Shown piece after piece: positions 24,401 to 35,319 of a DNA stretch of 64,000 nucleotides. The notes beneath the pieces were generated by a model that made no database searches, was not told the origin of the DNA, and saw only the letters and a program-made list of their open reading frames with translations. This DNA is from Casuarina equisetifolia (lineage: Eukaryota > Streptophyta > Magnoliopsida > Fagales > Casuarinaceae): assembly GCA_028551475.1 (NCBI GenBank), contig CM052356.1, positions 19,681,884 through 19,745,883 of the forward strand, given 5' to 3'. The position numbers were made by a program, and so were the translations under genes. Within the stretch, counting starts at the first letter, position 1, and each line of letters begins with the position of its first letter.

Positions 24401-25457
24401 TACCAAATATTTTAAGCCCCATCTATAGTACCTTCCTTAATAGTTAACAAAATAAGTTTTTCATCACCTTCTTCTTCTTCTTCTTCTTCCTTCTTATTTT
24501 CAACATGATAGTTTCTATCATCCCTTCTTGGCTCTACTCTACAATCTCAAGCCATGTGACCAAATCTTTGACACTTAAAGCATTGAACTCTCCCATTCCT
24601 TGAATTAAACCTACCTCTAAACCCCTAGCACTATGGGTTGAACTATTTTTATGGTTCTGATTTTCTGCTTTAGAGGAGGTTTCACCTTGCTCACTCCTCC
24701 TATTGGTATAGTTATTCTGTGCACCTCTTCCTCCTTGTCTTCCACCTCTTCCATAATTTTTTCTCCCTCTAGACCATGAGTTTCCTCTTTTATTTCTCCT
24801 TTGACTAGTTTTTGCACTCTTTTTCATTTTTAGCTTACTTTGGAAAGCATGTTCTAGTCTTTGCTTCCTCTCATTCTTTTGTCTTATTTTGATCTCGTGT
24901 GCATGCAAGGTCCTTAAAACATCATCTAATGACAGTTTTAGATAGTCTTTGGATTCTTCTATAACAACCACAATAAAATCAAAATCATCCATCAAAGTTC
25001 TTAACAATTTTTCAATCACCTTTCTCTCATCTACCTCCTTATCACACTTATGCATTTCATTTACTACATCATAAATTCTACTCACATAGCTATCAATGGT
25101 TTTATTCTCTAAAATTTCTAATAGCTCAAAATCACATCTAAGAGATTGAAGCTTTACTTGTTGTGATTTTGCTTGTCCTTGGAACATCTTTTTGAGATTG
25201 TCTAGTGTAACTTTTGATGTAAGTAGTGTAGAAATCTTCTTGAACAACTTGCTATCCACGCCTTGCATGATCACAAGAAAGGCTTTTTGGTCTTTTTGCC
25301 TATGCTCCTCCAAGGTAGCTCTCCTAGCATCTGACATGACTTCCTCAACCCTCCTTGTTATAGGTGCTTCATAACCTTTTTCAACAAATTTCAACAAACC
25401 ATGGGAACCAAGTATGATTCTCATTTGCATAACTCCAGCCACCATAGTTTCTTTCAT
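21492..25457 (-). pseudogene. Copia-B gag-pol remnants
   Basis: Gag is 25457-24534 (307 codons, basic tail rich in Arg and Gly). The CCHC knuckle follows out of frame near 24575-24535 with a stop inside. The protease site reads Asp-Thr-Asp-Ala-Ser at about 24382-24405, with Gly replaced by Asp. The gag-pre-integrase is in 24375-23890 and the integrase C-part in 23480-23211. RT is at 22788-22513 and 22443-22047; the catalytic site reads Tyr-Ile-Asn-Asp (22297-22308), with the first Asp replaced by Asn. RNase H is at 22012-21492. It is broken by frameshifts at several points. Confidence 0.87.
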
Positions 25458-25606
25458 TAAGAAGGGGAGTCTTGTAATGGATGGATTCTAACATCTTTGA
25501 AGGCTTGGGGTATTAAAAAAATAATTGATTTCGAAGGAAACTTCAATTGAATAGTAAAATAGATGTTGCAGAAATTCTGGGTAACAACTTGGTTCTGATA
25601 ACAATT

Positions 25607-26092
25607 TGTAGGATCAATTTCTAACTCAATACTCAACAAAATAAGACAAAAATTGATTCTAACATAAACTAGACAAGACAAGGAAGAGATCTGGGCAAGA
25701 AACATGAAATTTCATTAAGTAAGGAGAAAGTTACAAGCTTTCAAAGTTGACACAAAAACTGCTCTGTTTTCAATTTCTGCAGAAACTAAATTCTCTTTAG
25801 GGACTTCACTTCTTCTCTCTTATGTTTTCTAGCACAAACCTATAATTTATAGATAAATAGTAAAGACTAAAGACATAATACTTTATCTTTAAGAGATTTT
25901 CAAGTTGTTCTACAGCTGTTTCCATGTAGATATAATGATTACAAGACAGTACACCATTTGCTGTCAAATTCTGCAGGTTCAAACTTTGCTGCTGCCTCCT
26001 ATTGCTATTGCATCCGTTTTTGACTTCAAACTCTTATCTTCATATCTTCTTAGCTGTTTGATAAACTGTTTGATAAGGATGGACTACCAACA
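25607..26092 (-). repeat. Copia-B 5' LTR
   Basis: It adjoins the primer site. It carries a small internal duplication of ctgtttgataa near its start that the 3' LTR lacks, accounting for most of the length difference. Confidence 0.87.
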
Positions 26093-26626
26093 ACGTAGGC
26101 AAACCATCTCTCCCAACATGGTGTTGTCTTTGGTCAATAGCTTATATACCTCTCTAATAGATGTTTTCACTTCAAATTCTCGAATATGTTTGAGCATCTG
26201 TATTCGGTGGTAGAAGAGGACCTCAAGGGTGGCTATTTTTGGCAATTGGCGCCAGTAAGGACTATAAGGGCTAAACCCAAACATGGCATAATTTTAGCTT
26301 AAAACTTCTAGAGCTATAGTTTTTGGGCAGTTGGCAAAGGCTTTATCATGAGTGGTGAAGCACTCTTTTGTTATCTCCCAACTGCTTACTATCAAAGTTC
26401 GATGTACGCCCATCTAGATAGTGAAGATTGATCCATGCTTATCGGCCATGTTACCCATTGTTAGATGGGGTGGGTTTGCCCCTCCTAATAGGTGGAGATG
26501 GCCAATCATTGGCCACGCACCAGCAGCTTCGGGTGGAAGAGATCTTTTAGGAGTAGGTTTTTGAGCTCTTCTTAGTATCCATGATAGAAGAAAGAGAAAA
26601 AGAAAAAAGGCGAAGATAGTGTTCAT

Positions 26627-27154
26627 GAAAGTTGCAGAGCAAGGGTGGGGAATGGACAACCTCTGCATAAGCTTGGGGATGGGAGACATAGTTCTGCTGT
26701 TATCCCTTGTTTATAGTCAAGGTCTTGCGCGTAACATTCCATTTCGTTGGGAAAATGAGAAGATCACGGCAAACAAGAAATGAGAAAACCATTTCTCTCG
26801 TTATTTGATTATTATGAGATAATACTTTTGGATTTGTTTTTTCACAGATGTTTCTTGCCTTTCGTACGAGGCCAAATGAAGGATGGATCCAAATATAACT
26901 ACAAAGGAAACCTTTTGAACAGAGTTGAGTTCACAATCAAGAAGAGATGAATGAGTTGCATCTGGGGGGTTCTAAGTTGACCTATAAATGCCCGGGCTTC
27001 ACCAAGTGATAGAAAGATGGATTGTTTCCATGATTGATCAGTAGAGAATTTGCACGATATTTGTTGTGAGATTTTGCCTCCTTTCTTGCTAAATTTATCT
27101 TGTTTATGCAGCATAAGAAGGCAAGGAGAAAAGAAATGAATATGGAGAGCCTAA
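26627..27154. other. Upstream region of pseudogene 3, no gene
   Basis: It contains the P450-unit marker near 26944-27005 (atgcccgggcttcaccaagtg), cognate with 1974, 7622 and 51680. Confidence 0.65.
26709..26716 (-). promoter_or_regulatory. TATA box of pseudogene 3
   Basis: The minus strand reads ctataaac, as in gene 1, 83 bp upstream of the ATG. The promoter core is kept although the gene is dead. Confidence 0.6.
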
Positions 27155-28296
27155 TGCTTATTGTGTGACAAAATCATAATATCAAGATCAAGAGAGTCAA
27201 GATGGGCTTGGGCTTTGAATGATTGTTATTAGATTTTATTGTTATTGGGTTTTCTAAATAATTAGAAAACCTAATCATATTAGGAGTTCAAAGCCTAATT
27301 AAATTAAGAGTTCAAAACTCAATTGTTTTAGATCTCTAAGACCCAATTCTACTAGGATAAGAGTAGGTCTAAACCTAAACCCTATATAAAGGAGAAGAGA
27401 GAGAGAAAAGAAGGTGCCGCTGAAACCGAGGAGGAAATTGAGCACAACTCAAGAAAGAGGCCAAGAATTCAAGGTTTTCTTGAAGAGAAGACAAAAAGGG
27501 TGACAGACTTCTTGTTCTTGGATTCAAGATGCCTTCTTTATTTCTTATTACCATTCTTCCTCATTATTTCTTTATGTTTTAGTTTATTTTTGTTAGAGTT
27601 ACGATGTAATCTAATTATAATGGTATGAATCTTATAATTATTATGTTTTGCAAGATATTTTATTTATGTGAGTTATATATTATTATGCTTAATGCTTTTA
27701 AGTGATTGGCCACCACTTGAATGATTTGATGTGCATGTTTGAGACTGAGAGGTAATAATATGCAATTGCTTCTTATAATATATAACCATGAATTAAATGT
27801 GGATAGACATATACCATGTTGTTTGTGTGGCTTTTGGTGATAAGATAATCGAAAGATTTATTGTAAACTAGGAATGTTCATAGATCCTAATGCATTTGGT
27901 TTGTTTCAATTCACATATAGAAATATAGTGAATTAATGAACTAAGTAGGTTTGCTATACCTAGACATAGGATAGTAAATAAATTAGGAAGTTCTGCCATC
28001 ACATAAATATTATCCCTTTTGCAAGCATACATAATCTACATTAGTACCTCATAGTTATGGTGAAATCGGACACTCTAACATATTTTGTGTATTTAGTTTT
28101 ATTAAATTTAGTTGATTAGTTTATTCTCTATCAATTTGGATTTGTTAGATAAATTCTAAGAGTTGTTCACTGTTAGTAATTAGTTGGCATAGTAATCACC
28201 AATCTCTGTGGGACGGTACTTTCCTTATCATTATATTACTTGTTCAACATGTTCACTTGCATTTAAAATTCACCGAAAACGTCTTTTTCTCAGTCA
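27155..28296 (+). mobile_element. Probable solo LTR, about 1.14 kb
   Basis: The sequence starts TGCTTATTG, ends CAGTCA, and is flanked by agcctaa at 27148-27154 and 28297-28303. The gene 7 unit near 51914 has a similar, uninterrupted gagcctaatg site. A TATA box (ctatataaagg, about 27385) sits in plus orientation, and the distal end has caatctctgtggga, a motif common in LTRs of plant Ty3/gypsy elements. No coding sequence. The 7-bp duplication is longer than the usual 5, so the exact ends are tentative. Confidence 0.65.
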
Positions 28297-28303
28297 AGCC
28301 TAA

Positions 28304-28742
28304 TCCTAAAGTCTACTTTGCCCTCTGTTGAATTGTCAAATTTTTTGGGCCCTTCCAACTTTTTTGCTCGACCTCACTTGATGTCGTTTTGACCCTTATT
28401 ACTAGAGATCCTTTGTTCTTTTCTTCATCATAGCTTACTTCACTTACGGCTAAGAATGTGGTCTGCCGTAATTTTGCTTTATTCTCCACTAAGATGTTAC
28501 CGCAATAGGACCGTTTTACATAGATAGATTGGTGAAAACATTAACTCATTTATTGTTAGAAAAGGAAGCAGAGTTGGTTGTCTAATAACAAAGTCTGTGG
28601 GCCTAACCTAGTCGTCTTCAATAATCTCGCATTTTGTTCTTTCTATCTCTTTCTAGATTTGTGGGATCCGGATCATTATCATGAGATTGAAATGGCTGCA
28701 ATTCTTCTCGTTGGGGTCCAATTCATTGGCCCATGGGCTGCT
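28304..28742. other. Remnant of a P450-unit upstream flank, no gene
   Basis: The part at 28505-28640 aligns with the upstream regions of gene 1 (5735-5960) and gene 2, sharing ggaagcagagttggttgtct-like text. It is continuous with the host side of the 27155-28296 insertion. Confidence 0.55.
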
Positions 28743-28990
28743 GGTTTAGTTTATGCGTGGCGAAAAAGAGCATTGGAATGGTCTTAGCTCTTGAATATTC
28801 AGACAATAAAAATAAAGAAAGTAAAAAAAAACATTAAAATAGTTATGAATTCCATTGAGTTTCCCTTACTTGCTCGAACAGCCCAAAATTCAGTTATTTC
28901 AACTACATCAAATGATCTTTCAAATTGGGCAAGACTCTCCAGTTTATGGCCGCTTTTATATGGTACCAGTTGTTGCTTCATTGAATTTGC
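28743..28990 (+). pseudogene. Nuclear plastid DNA insert: ndhC 3' end and ndhK 5' part
   Basis: The first reading frame encodes the C-terminus of plastid NDH subunit C (Gly-Leu-Val-Tyr-Ala-Trp-Arg-Lys, ending Leu-Glu-Trp-Ser stop at 28785-28787). The overlapping ndhK start is at 28778. After an A-run the frame shifts, then continues with the conserved subunit K segment [10 protein letters not shown]ough Cys-Cys-Phe-Ile-Glu-Phe-Ala. The order and overlap are those of the chloroplast genome. Both ends are cut, so this is a non-functional transfer. Confidence 0.92.
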
Positions 28991-29381
28991 TCAAGCTTCT
29001 CATTGCACAAAGAGCATGATTGTAACTACTTGAACATTTTTTCAGCGGCTCGGGAAAAAGAACAGTAACTTCTAGTGGTTATAAAGATATGTATGTAAAT
29101 TTGGTAGTAGAACTTATTCCATAGATCATATTTAGGTAGAAATATACAAAGGATTGCTTCAATTTAACACTAAGTTGGTAGTAACTAGACTAGTAAGAAC
29201 AACATAAAGGGTTATTCTTTAGAAGTTACGACTGCCTACTCACTTAGTGCAAATAGAATATGGCAAAATGATCAAATGGGAACCGCCACCTATAGGTTTA
29301 CTGAAACTAAGTACGATTGGCTCTTGTATTGCAGGCCAAATTACAGGTGGTGAGGTTATTAGGGATGAACAAGGGAGAGTT

Positions 29382-31168
29382 TGTTGGTTTTTATGGCTTA
29401 ACAAGAAGGGGGGTTGAATTGTTTTATTGGCTATTTAAAAATAAACAATAATTGAAATAGTTTGTAATATTAACATAAATACAAAAATAAATATAGTATG
29501 GCACAATCAGAATTTAAAGCTTCAATACTACTTTTTCAAGTCAACAAAGATAGTATCACAATTTAGCACTTCAGATATTCTTATAAATTCAAAGACTAGT
29601 AATAGCACAACAAGTGTTCTAAGGAGATTAACAGAATAATAAGCACACAGATTCACACCAGATTTACCACAGTAGTTCGGCACTCACACCTTGAGTCCTA
29701 CGTCCACCCTCTTCTCCTTCAATCAAACCGATTGAAGTCTCTTTTACTCAACTAAGTTAGGAGAAAACGTTTTCCCTAACTTAAACAATTCCTCTTCAAG
29801 GAATCTCTTGTACAAGATATTACAATATGATCAAAAGATCATTAATTAGTTACAAATCCCAAATAGTATGACAAATAGTGGGATTTTGTAATCAATAGGA
29901 GCTAATATGATGTAGATATAACAGTTCTCAACTCCTATCATGAAAACCCTAAAATTAAGTAAATTAGGGTTTTGGGTTCCTCTCAATGCTTATGTGTAAT
30001 AATTATATTTTAATGAAATCAGCATATAAACAAAGCTATACAAGGTTGAATTGATGATATAAACAAATAGATAAGTATTTAATCACAATCTAACCGTAGC
30101 CTTGAATATCACGAACTCTCAAGTAGATTGCAAGATCAGGGAATGAGCTCAATAATAGAATCTCTTCTCAATAAAGACTTCAGAATCTTGTCAGTTTTCT
30201 CTTTCTAACCCTTCTTCGTAAAACAGCTTCTCTTAAATAGAAAAGTTAGGGTTAGGGTTTCAAGCGCATCAAACCTCAATCATGAGCTATCTTTTCATTG
30301 GAACAGTAGATTAGCCTTCAGATCTTCCTTTTCCATCTCAAATCAGACCGTTCTAACACTGATCTTATCAGAAATCCTCCTGTTGAGGATTCGGTCACCA
30401 GTGGCGCCGTTCTCCTCTTTCTCTCGCTCTCTCTTATATCAGCATCTCTTCAATGCTCTTCTGCTTAAGGCATTAGGTAGATAAGCGAGAGCATGTTAAT
30501 GAAACGGTGAGTTTCATTCTCAACGTCTACGAGCTAATTTGGACCGGGAATAAGCCTGACAGCGCAAGCTAATGTGGACTGAGAGTAAGCCTAATAACAC
30601 GAGCTAATATGGATCGAGAGTAAGCCTAATAACACAAGCTAATATGGACCAAGAGCAAGCTTGATGAGCTGATATAGACCAAAAGCTTAAGAGGTCCGAG
30701 TACTAAAGACTCGAGAACTCAATATCCAGTCCGAGAATATTAATCAGGCCAGGAACACAGGATACAGCCCTAGACCATTGTATTAATCCGAGAATAGTAT
30801 AATACATGCCCTTGATAGAAAGATTTATTCCACCAAGCAAGGCCATATATTTCAACCTTCATCAAAATATAAGCAAGCATCATTTTCTTAATCACAATGT
30901 ATGTCATATTCAATTTCAATTTAATAAACATTATACTCAAGACATTTTAACTAATGCAACTTAGATGAATATCTTCTAAAATGTCATTATATAGTAACAT
31001 TATATCAAGAAATGTATGAACTTCGTTACTTTATAATATCATTAATTGATATTATAATTTATACACCTTTTACTTCCTATAATTTTCTTTTGTACTTACG
31101 AAAAACATATTTTATGAAATGTCTTCAAAAATATATTTTGTCACACACAAAACTCTTATTTTCCAACA
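29382..31168. mobile_element. Solo LTR, 1787 bp, with perfect target-site duplication
   Basis: It begins TGTTGG and ends CCAACA, perfect inverted termini, and is flanked by gagtt at 29377-29381 and 31169-31173. Removing it restores the RNase H reading frame across the junction. The segment aacaagaaggggggttgaat near the start resembles long LTRs of SIRE-type copia elements. It has no coding capacity. It contains a 37-bp tandem repeat. Confidence 0.85.
30526..30686. repeat. Degenerate 37-bp tandem repeat, about four copies
   Basis: Each copy begins gagctaat or aagctaat, continues with atggac-like text and gagtaagcctaataacac. The last copy is shortened. It lies inside the 1787-bp solo LTR. Confidence 0.85.
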
Positions 31169-31760
31169 GAGTTCACTTAGCCTATTCCATGAACTTAGGA
31201 GAAGGAACAAGTGTGATGGCTGAAGTACAAGCATTATTGTTTGGAGTAGAATTAAGATGTCAAAGGGAGCTATTATTAAAGATTATAGAAGTTGATTTGC
31301 ATATACTTATACAATGTATCTCTAACCAGTGCTCAATATCGTGGAGGCTTAAATATATCATCAGAAGATTGAAAGCAACACTTGTGGAGGGATCCCAAAT
31401 CCAACATACTTATAGAGAAGGCAACTTTCTTGCTAATCGGCTTGCAAATCGTGGCCACTCTCATAAATGAATTTCTGTATTTGATTAGCTGGGATCACTT
31501 CCTACTACATGTTTACAAGGCTGCCAGGATGATTAGCTTGGTTTGGCACACTATAGACTTCCTTGAAGGTGCTGTTTTCTATTTGATTTGTTTGGGAATT
31601 TGTAATTTGTTTGTAATCCAAATGAATATGTGCTTGAAAAAAGGTTGGGATTTATCCAACCTTATATGTGCTGTTTCAAGGCATGGCTTTAGTCCAGCCC
31701 CATGTTATTCAATAAAAGTGGTTAGGGTACCGACCATTTTCCAAAAAAGAAAATGTAAAT

Positions 31761-32153
31761 TAATACACATTTAGGACTATGGTTATGTTGAATCAGGACA
31801 ATCAAAGATTCATTCCAAATATATTCTATCCATGGAAACGTTTTGACATTGAATACAAGAATATAGTGGTAATCTTATTCAATAGGGTCATAAATACAAT
31901 CACAGCGTTACCTGAAAGCGAACGATCATAAAGTTCATACACTCAATACGAAAGTCTTAATTGCACATTAAAAACACATCCCAGAAAGGACATCAACCAC
32001 AAGTGGTGACATCAACAAAAAGAAACTAGATGAGCCAAACTCATCACAATTGGCCTATCAGCCCATACTGCCAATCTAGAATATAAGAACTGAACTCATC
32101 ACTTAGTAGAGGCTTGTACTGCCACTTCGGAATATTAGGCCTATACATGAATT
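31761..32153. other. Intergenic, no gene seen
   Basis: AT-rich sequence between the LINE 3' end and the stop codon of gene 4. It probably includes the 3' UTR of gene 4. Confidence 0.5.
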
Positions 32154-34137
32154 CTATTCTTGGGACATGCAGCGATAGAGCTTCGGCGGTAGACGCGGTT
32201 TGATGAGCACTTCAAGTGGGGTGGCTTTTAGGTTCGTCAACCCAAAGCTCTCGGTCATATCAACCGGCCCATTTGCGGGAGTTGAGATCTCATACATCTG
32301 TAAGAAACTGGCCAGTGCCAGGCGTACCATTTGAAGGGCAAAAGATGCCCCAGGACAAGCTCTTCTACCACTTCCGAATGGGATCCACTCAAAATGTTGA
32401 CCCCTAATATCAAAATCTGTTTGGGTGGTGAGAAATCTCTCTGGCTGGAAAGCTAAAGTATTTGACCAAACGCGTGGATCTGTTTGGATTTTCCAAAGGT
32501 TTGTAATTAGTCGAGTGCCTTTTGGAATATGGTAGCCGCCTATGATACAATCTTCAATGGATTCGTGTGGTACTGATAAAGGTGCTGCCGGGTATAAACG
32601 TAGGGTCTCTTTGACTATGGCTTGGATGTAGGCCAGCTTACCAATATCGGACTCGTTTACAGGTCTTCCCTTGCCAACTTGGTCATCAAGCTCATCTTGG
32701 GCCTTTTTTAACTCTCCACGGTGATTCAACAATAGTGATATCGCCCAAGTTAGCGTTACCGTGCTTGTGTCAGTGCCTCCTGCTAGCATGTTCTACAAAA
32801 TGAGCAATTTTTTGTTCAAATGAGACGTTGGAACATTCCCTCGTTATTTTTCTTTAAACTATGAATCGTCAGATCATAAGAAAAATCATCGTGCCTGGTA
32901 AATAATGTTTCAATCCAGCTTGGTAATAATAACAATAAGAGGAGGACATGAAAAAATTGTTTCCTCTTCCATTGAGAATAATAGGATTTACTCCAAATTC
33001 TAACCATATACATATTTGATAGAAATTGAATTTATTTTCCCTTCCAAATGCTATATGCATAGCTTACTCAGGTCTAAGGACTCCTTGCCTTGAACTTAAC
33101 ATTCAAGAAGGAGCACTAAGCAAAGGTCCACTGGCACTATTCAACCGAGAAGTTAAAAAGAAAGAAAGAAAGAAAGATAAAAACAATTCGTACCAGACAT
33201 GTGGCTTTGTTGATCGAATCAGCGTCATAACCTGGAAGGTCTTTGCCATTCCGAAGGACTGAAAGCATTATGTCCATGAAATCTTGGTCCTCTTTCGTCT
33301 CACCTGAAGCTCTCTTACGCTTATGCTCTTCTAACCATCCCCCAATAAGACTCTCCAATCCTTTTGCAGTTCTCTTCATGGCCTTCTCATGTCCCCCCAG
33401 ATCCAACCACCCAAGGTAAGGAATGGCGTCCGACACCACAAGCAATCCGAAATAATCAAAGAATTCCAGTAATAACTTTTGGCAACGTCTCGCCTCCTCA
33501 TCAGCGACTGCAGTAGCAGAAAAGTATCGCTTTCCAGCAATCATCCTTAGAATCACGTTCAGACTCATGCCTCCTAACCACTGCTTCAACTGCACCAAAA
33601 GCTGGCCTGATTCGTTCTTTTTCTTTGTCCATAGTCTGTATAGCTCTTCTAACATGATCTTAACTTCGGAGACTCGAATATAGGAAAGAAGCTCAAGCCG
33701 ACGGTTAGATAGCAGACTCAAGGTGGCTATTTTACGTATTTCTCGCCAATAGGGGCCATGGGGTGAGAAGGCAAACATGGCATGGTTATACCCCATGACT
33801 TTGGAGGCTAAAGTTTGGGCCGCGAGGACAAAGCCAGGTCTTTCGTGGTGAAGCACTCCTTGGCCATCTCCCAACTGCTAACTACCAGAGCACGTTGGAA
33901 GCCAAGCTGGATAGTAAAAACTGGTCCGTACTTGTCAACCATGGCTCCCAACGTTCTGTGAGGAGGGTCCTTTCCTCCCAGTAGTGGGAGGTGACCAATT
34001 ATAGGCCATGCACCCGCAGCGACAGGAGCTATTTTGGCGGAGCCAAACCTGAACCTCCTTATAAGGTAGTAGGAAAAGATAACCAGAATAATGAGGGCAA
34101 CAATGGCGGAGTTTGAGTAAGATGAGAGGAAATCCAT
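32154..34137 (-). pseudogene. Gene 4: CYP82-family P450, full length with a single-base frameshift
   Basis: Exon 1 is 34137-33194 and exon 2 is 32792-32154 (212 codons plus stop), with a 401-bp phase-0 intron (donor gtacga, acceptor ending tttgtag). At codon 108, in the A-run at 33814-33816, one base is missing compared with the paralogues, giving an immediate TAG; the other frame then continues to the donor. Otherwise every motif is present: membrane anchor, C-helix WREIR, I-helix GGTDTS, ExxR as ETLR, PERF and heme loop [10 protein letters not shown]. The expected length is about 527 aa. It belongs to a different CYP82 lineage from genes 1, 2 and 7. It could be a very young pseudogene or a sequence error in a short homopolymer. 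A TATA box lies at 34190-34195. Confidence 0.9.
33152..33178. repeat. AAAG microsatellite in the intron of gene 4
   Basis: Four to five perfect aaag units lie just inside the 5' part of the intron. Confidence 0.8.
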
Positions 34138-34189
34138 TCTGATTGAGACTATTTGGGGCTCAGGGAAATGTCTTCTGCTATGGGGAGCA

Positions 34190-34195
34190 TTTATA
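34190..34195 (-). promoter_or_regulatory. TATA box of gene 4
   Basis: The minus strand reads tataaa about 55 bp upstream of the ATG, spacing compatible with a short leader. Confidence 0.6.
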
Positions 34196-34439
34196 GATGA
34201 ACACCTGGGAACCTATAAGATATTTTATGGTTATTTTTTGACAGAGGACCTATTATGTTGACTTCCATGAATCCATATTATCATCTGGTGATTAATCAAA
34301 AAGCCACCGAAAGACTAAAAATTAAAAAAACGACGAAAACTTGGTTCTTAGCCTGTCCCCCCCTTAGTGTAGGAAAAGAAGGTACTCTTTTGCTAAAAGA
34401 CGAAGCATTTCACGGAATTTCGGTTTTCTTGTTCTGTAA

Positions 34440-34880
34440 ACCTCACCTAACCTCCCATGCAAACAGAACTATTAACATCCTATGTGAGGAGTTTTATAAT
34501 CGAGAAATAGGCACATGATAGCTTTACAAGATTAAAAAAAAAAAAGTTAAGATCTGTGATTTCAATTGAATTACTGGTACCACGTTGAAAATATCTTTTT
34601 GAAAGTATCTGTTGAAAATATCTCCAAATGCTTTTTGAAAATATCTGTTGTCGCCACTTTCTATGAGACGTATTTGAACCTCCCTGGCAGACAATACCAT
34701 TAACGTCCCATGCGTGGAATTTTATAATCAAGAGATAGGCACATGATAGCTTTACAAGATTTAAAAAATGTTAAGATATGTGATTTCAGTTTAAGTAATG
34801 ATGGTAGAATGATTGGACATATTTTCAAAATGCTTTTTGAAAATATCTGTTCTCACTACCTTCCATGAGAAGTGTTTTCT
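34440..34880. repeat. Two-copy direct repeat, about 235 bp
   Basis: The block cctcacctaacctcccatgc...ttttataatcgagaaataggcacatgatagctttacaag at about 34440-34675 recurs from about 34676. Both also share atgctttttgaaaatatctg. The copies have diverged by small indels. No gene here. Confidence 0.75.
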
Positions 34881-35319
34881 ATATTTTGTAAGACAACGGT
34901 TGCCAATTGTTATGATTATAATTATTTTGCAATAATACTTAAAATCTCTCATTGGGATGGTGAATGACTACCATAACAGTATTTTGTTCGGCATTTCTGG
35001 CTATCACAATATGTTTTCCTTTTTCTACTAGTATCAACAGTTTTTGTGTCGTCTGACTCTTGATTTTACGTTAAGAATTACCCTTAATTAAATATGTTAA
35101 AACCATTCATTGATATCTACGAGTTCTATCATTTAGCTTTTGTTTTGAAAAAAAAAAAATCAGACTATAGAAAACTCATTTGGAGGGCCAAATCATTGTA
35201 AATGTCAAGTTTGCCAATTAAAAGAAGGGTTGGGAGGTAACTAGAGTTGAGTACTGGACAATCATGGTAAGTTGTTGAAGCAAAGATAAATTACAGAATA
35301 TATAGTAGTCAATATAGTC
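34881..35319. other. Intergenic, nothing recognised
   Basis: AT-rich sequence between the two-copy repeat and the 265-bp array. No ORF or element end was identified. Confidence 0.5.

Larger units (their letters stand above)
20882..26092 (-). mobile_element. Copia-B: Ty1/copia LTR retrotransposon, degenerate, inside pseudogene 3 exon 1
   Basis: The 5' LTR is 26092-25607 (486 bp) and the 3' LTR is 21354-20882 (473 bp), beginning TGTTGG and ending CCTACA. The primer site is near 25592-25605, and a purine tract lies at 21355-21372 on the minus strand. Flanks are gtgta (20877-20881) and acgta (26093-26097); the intact paralogues read ttacgttgg across the site. LTRs differ at roughly one position in ten by eye, so the insertion is old. 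Confidence 0.93.
19616..26626 (-). pseudogene. Pseudogene 3: CYP82 P450 split by copia-B, multiply disabled
   Basis: The gene starts at the ATG at 26626 with a TATA box at 26709-26716. Exon 1 is in two pieces, 26626-26093 and 20881-20504, interrupted by copia-B. Exon 2 begins at 19783 and breaks off near 19616. Lesions visible: Trp to TAG at 26414-26416; Tyr to TAA at 26294-26296; the copia insertion; two extra bases in a CT run just after the I-helix (about 19725-19735), shifting frame; and deletion of the rest of exon 2, removing ExxR, PERF and the heme Cys and joining directly to 3' flank. The I-helix AGTDTT survives. It cannot make an enzyme. It is a D-like paralogue of genes 1 and 2. Confidence 0.93.
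29270..31760 (+). pseudogene. LINE-type RNase H domain, split by a solo LTR
   Basis: Before the insertion the frame reads Trp-Glu-Pro-Pro-Pro-Ile-Gly-Leu-Leu-Lys-Leu-Ser-Thr-Ile-Gly-Ser, then Gly-Glu-Val-Ile-Arg-Asp-Glu-Gln-Gly-Arg-Val up to 29381. It resumes at 31174 with His-Leu-Ala-Tyr-Ser and runs to the stop near 31468, ending Tyr-Arg-Glu-Gly-Asn-Phe-Leu-Ala-Asn-Arg. This is the RVT_3/RNase H pattern at the end of plant L1 LINEs. The first catalytic Asp is lost (Ile). The following AT-rich tail to about 31760 looks like a LINE 3' UTR. Confidence 0.8.

Noticed and set aside
28743-28990. Window derived from a plastid genome
   Set aside because: Only about 250 bp match plastid genes and both are truncated; the flanks are nuclear repeats.
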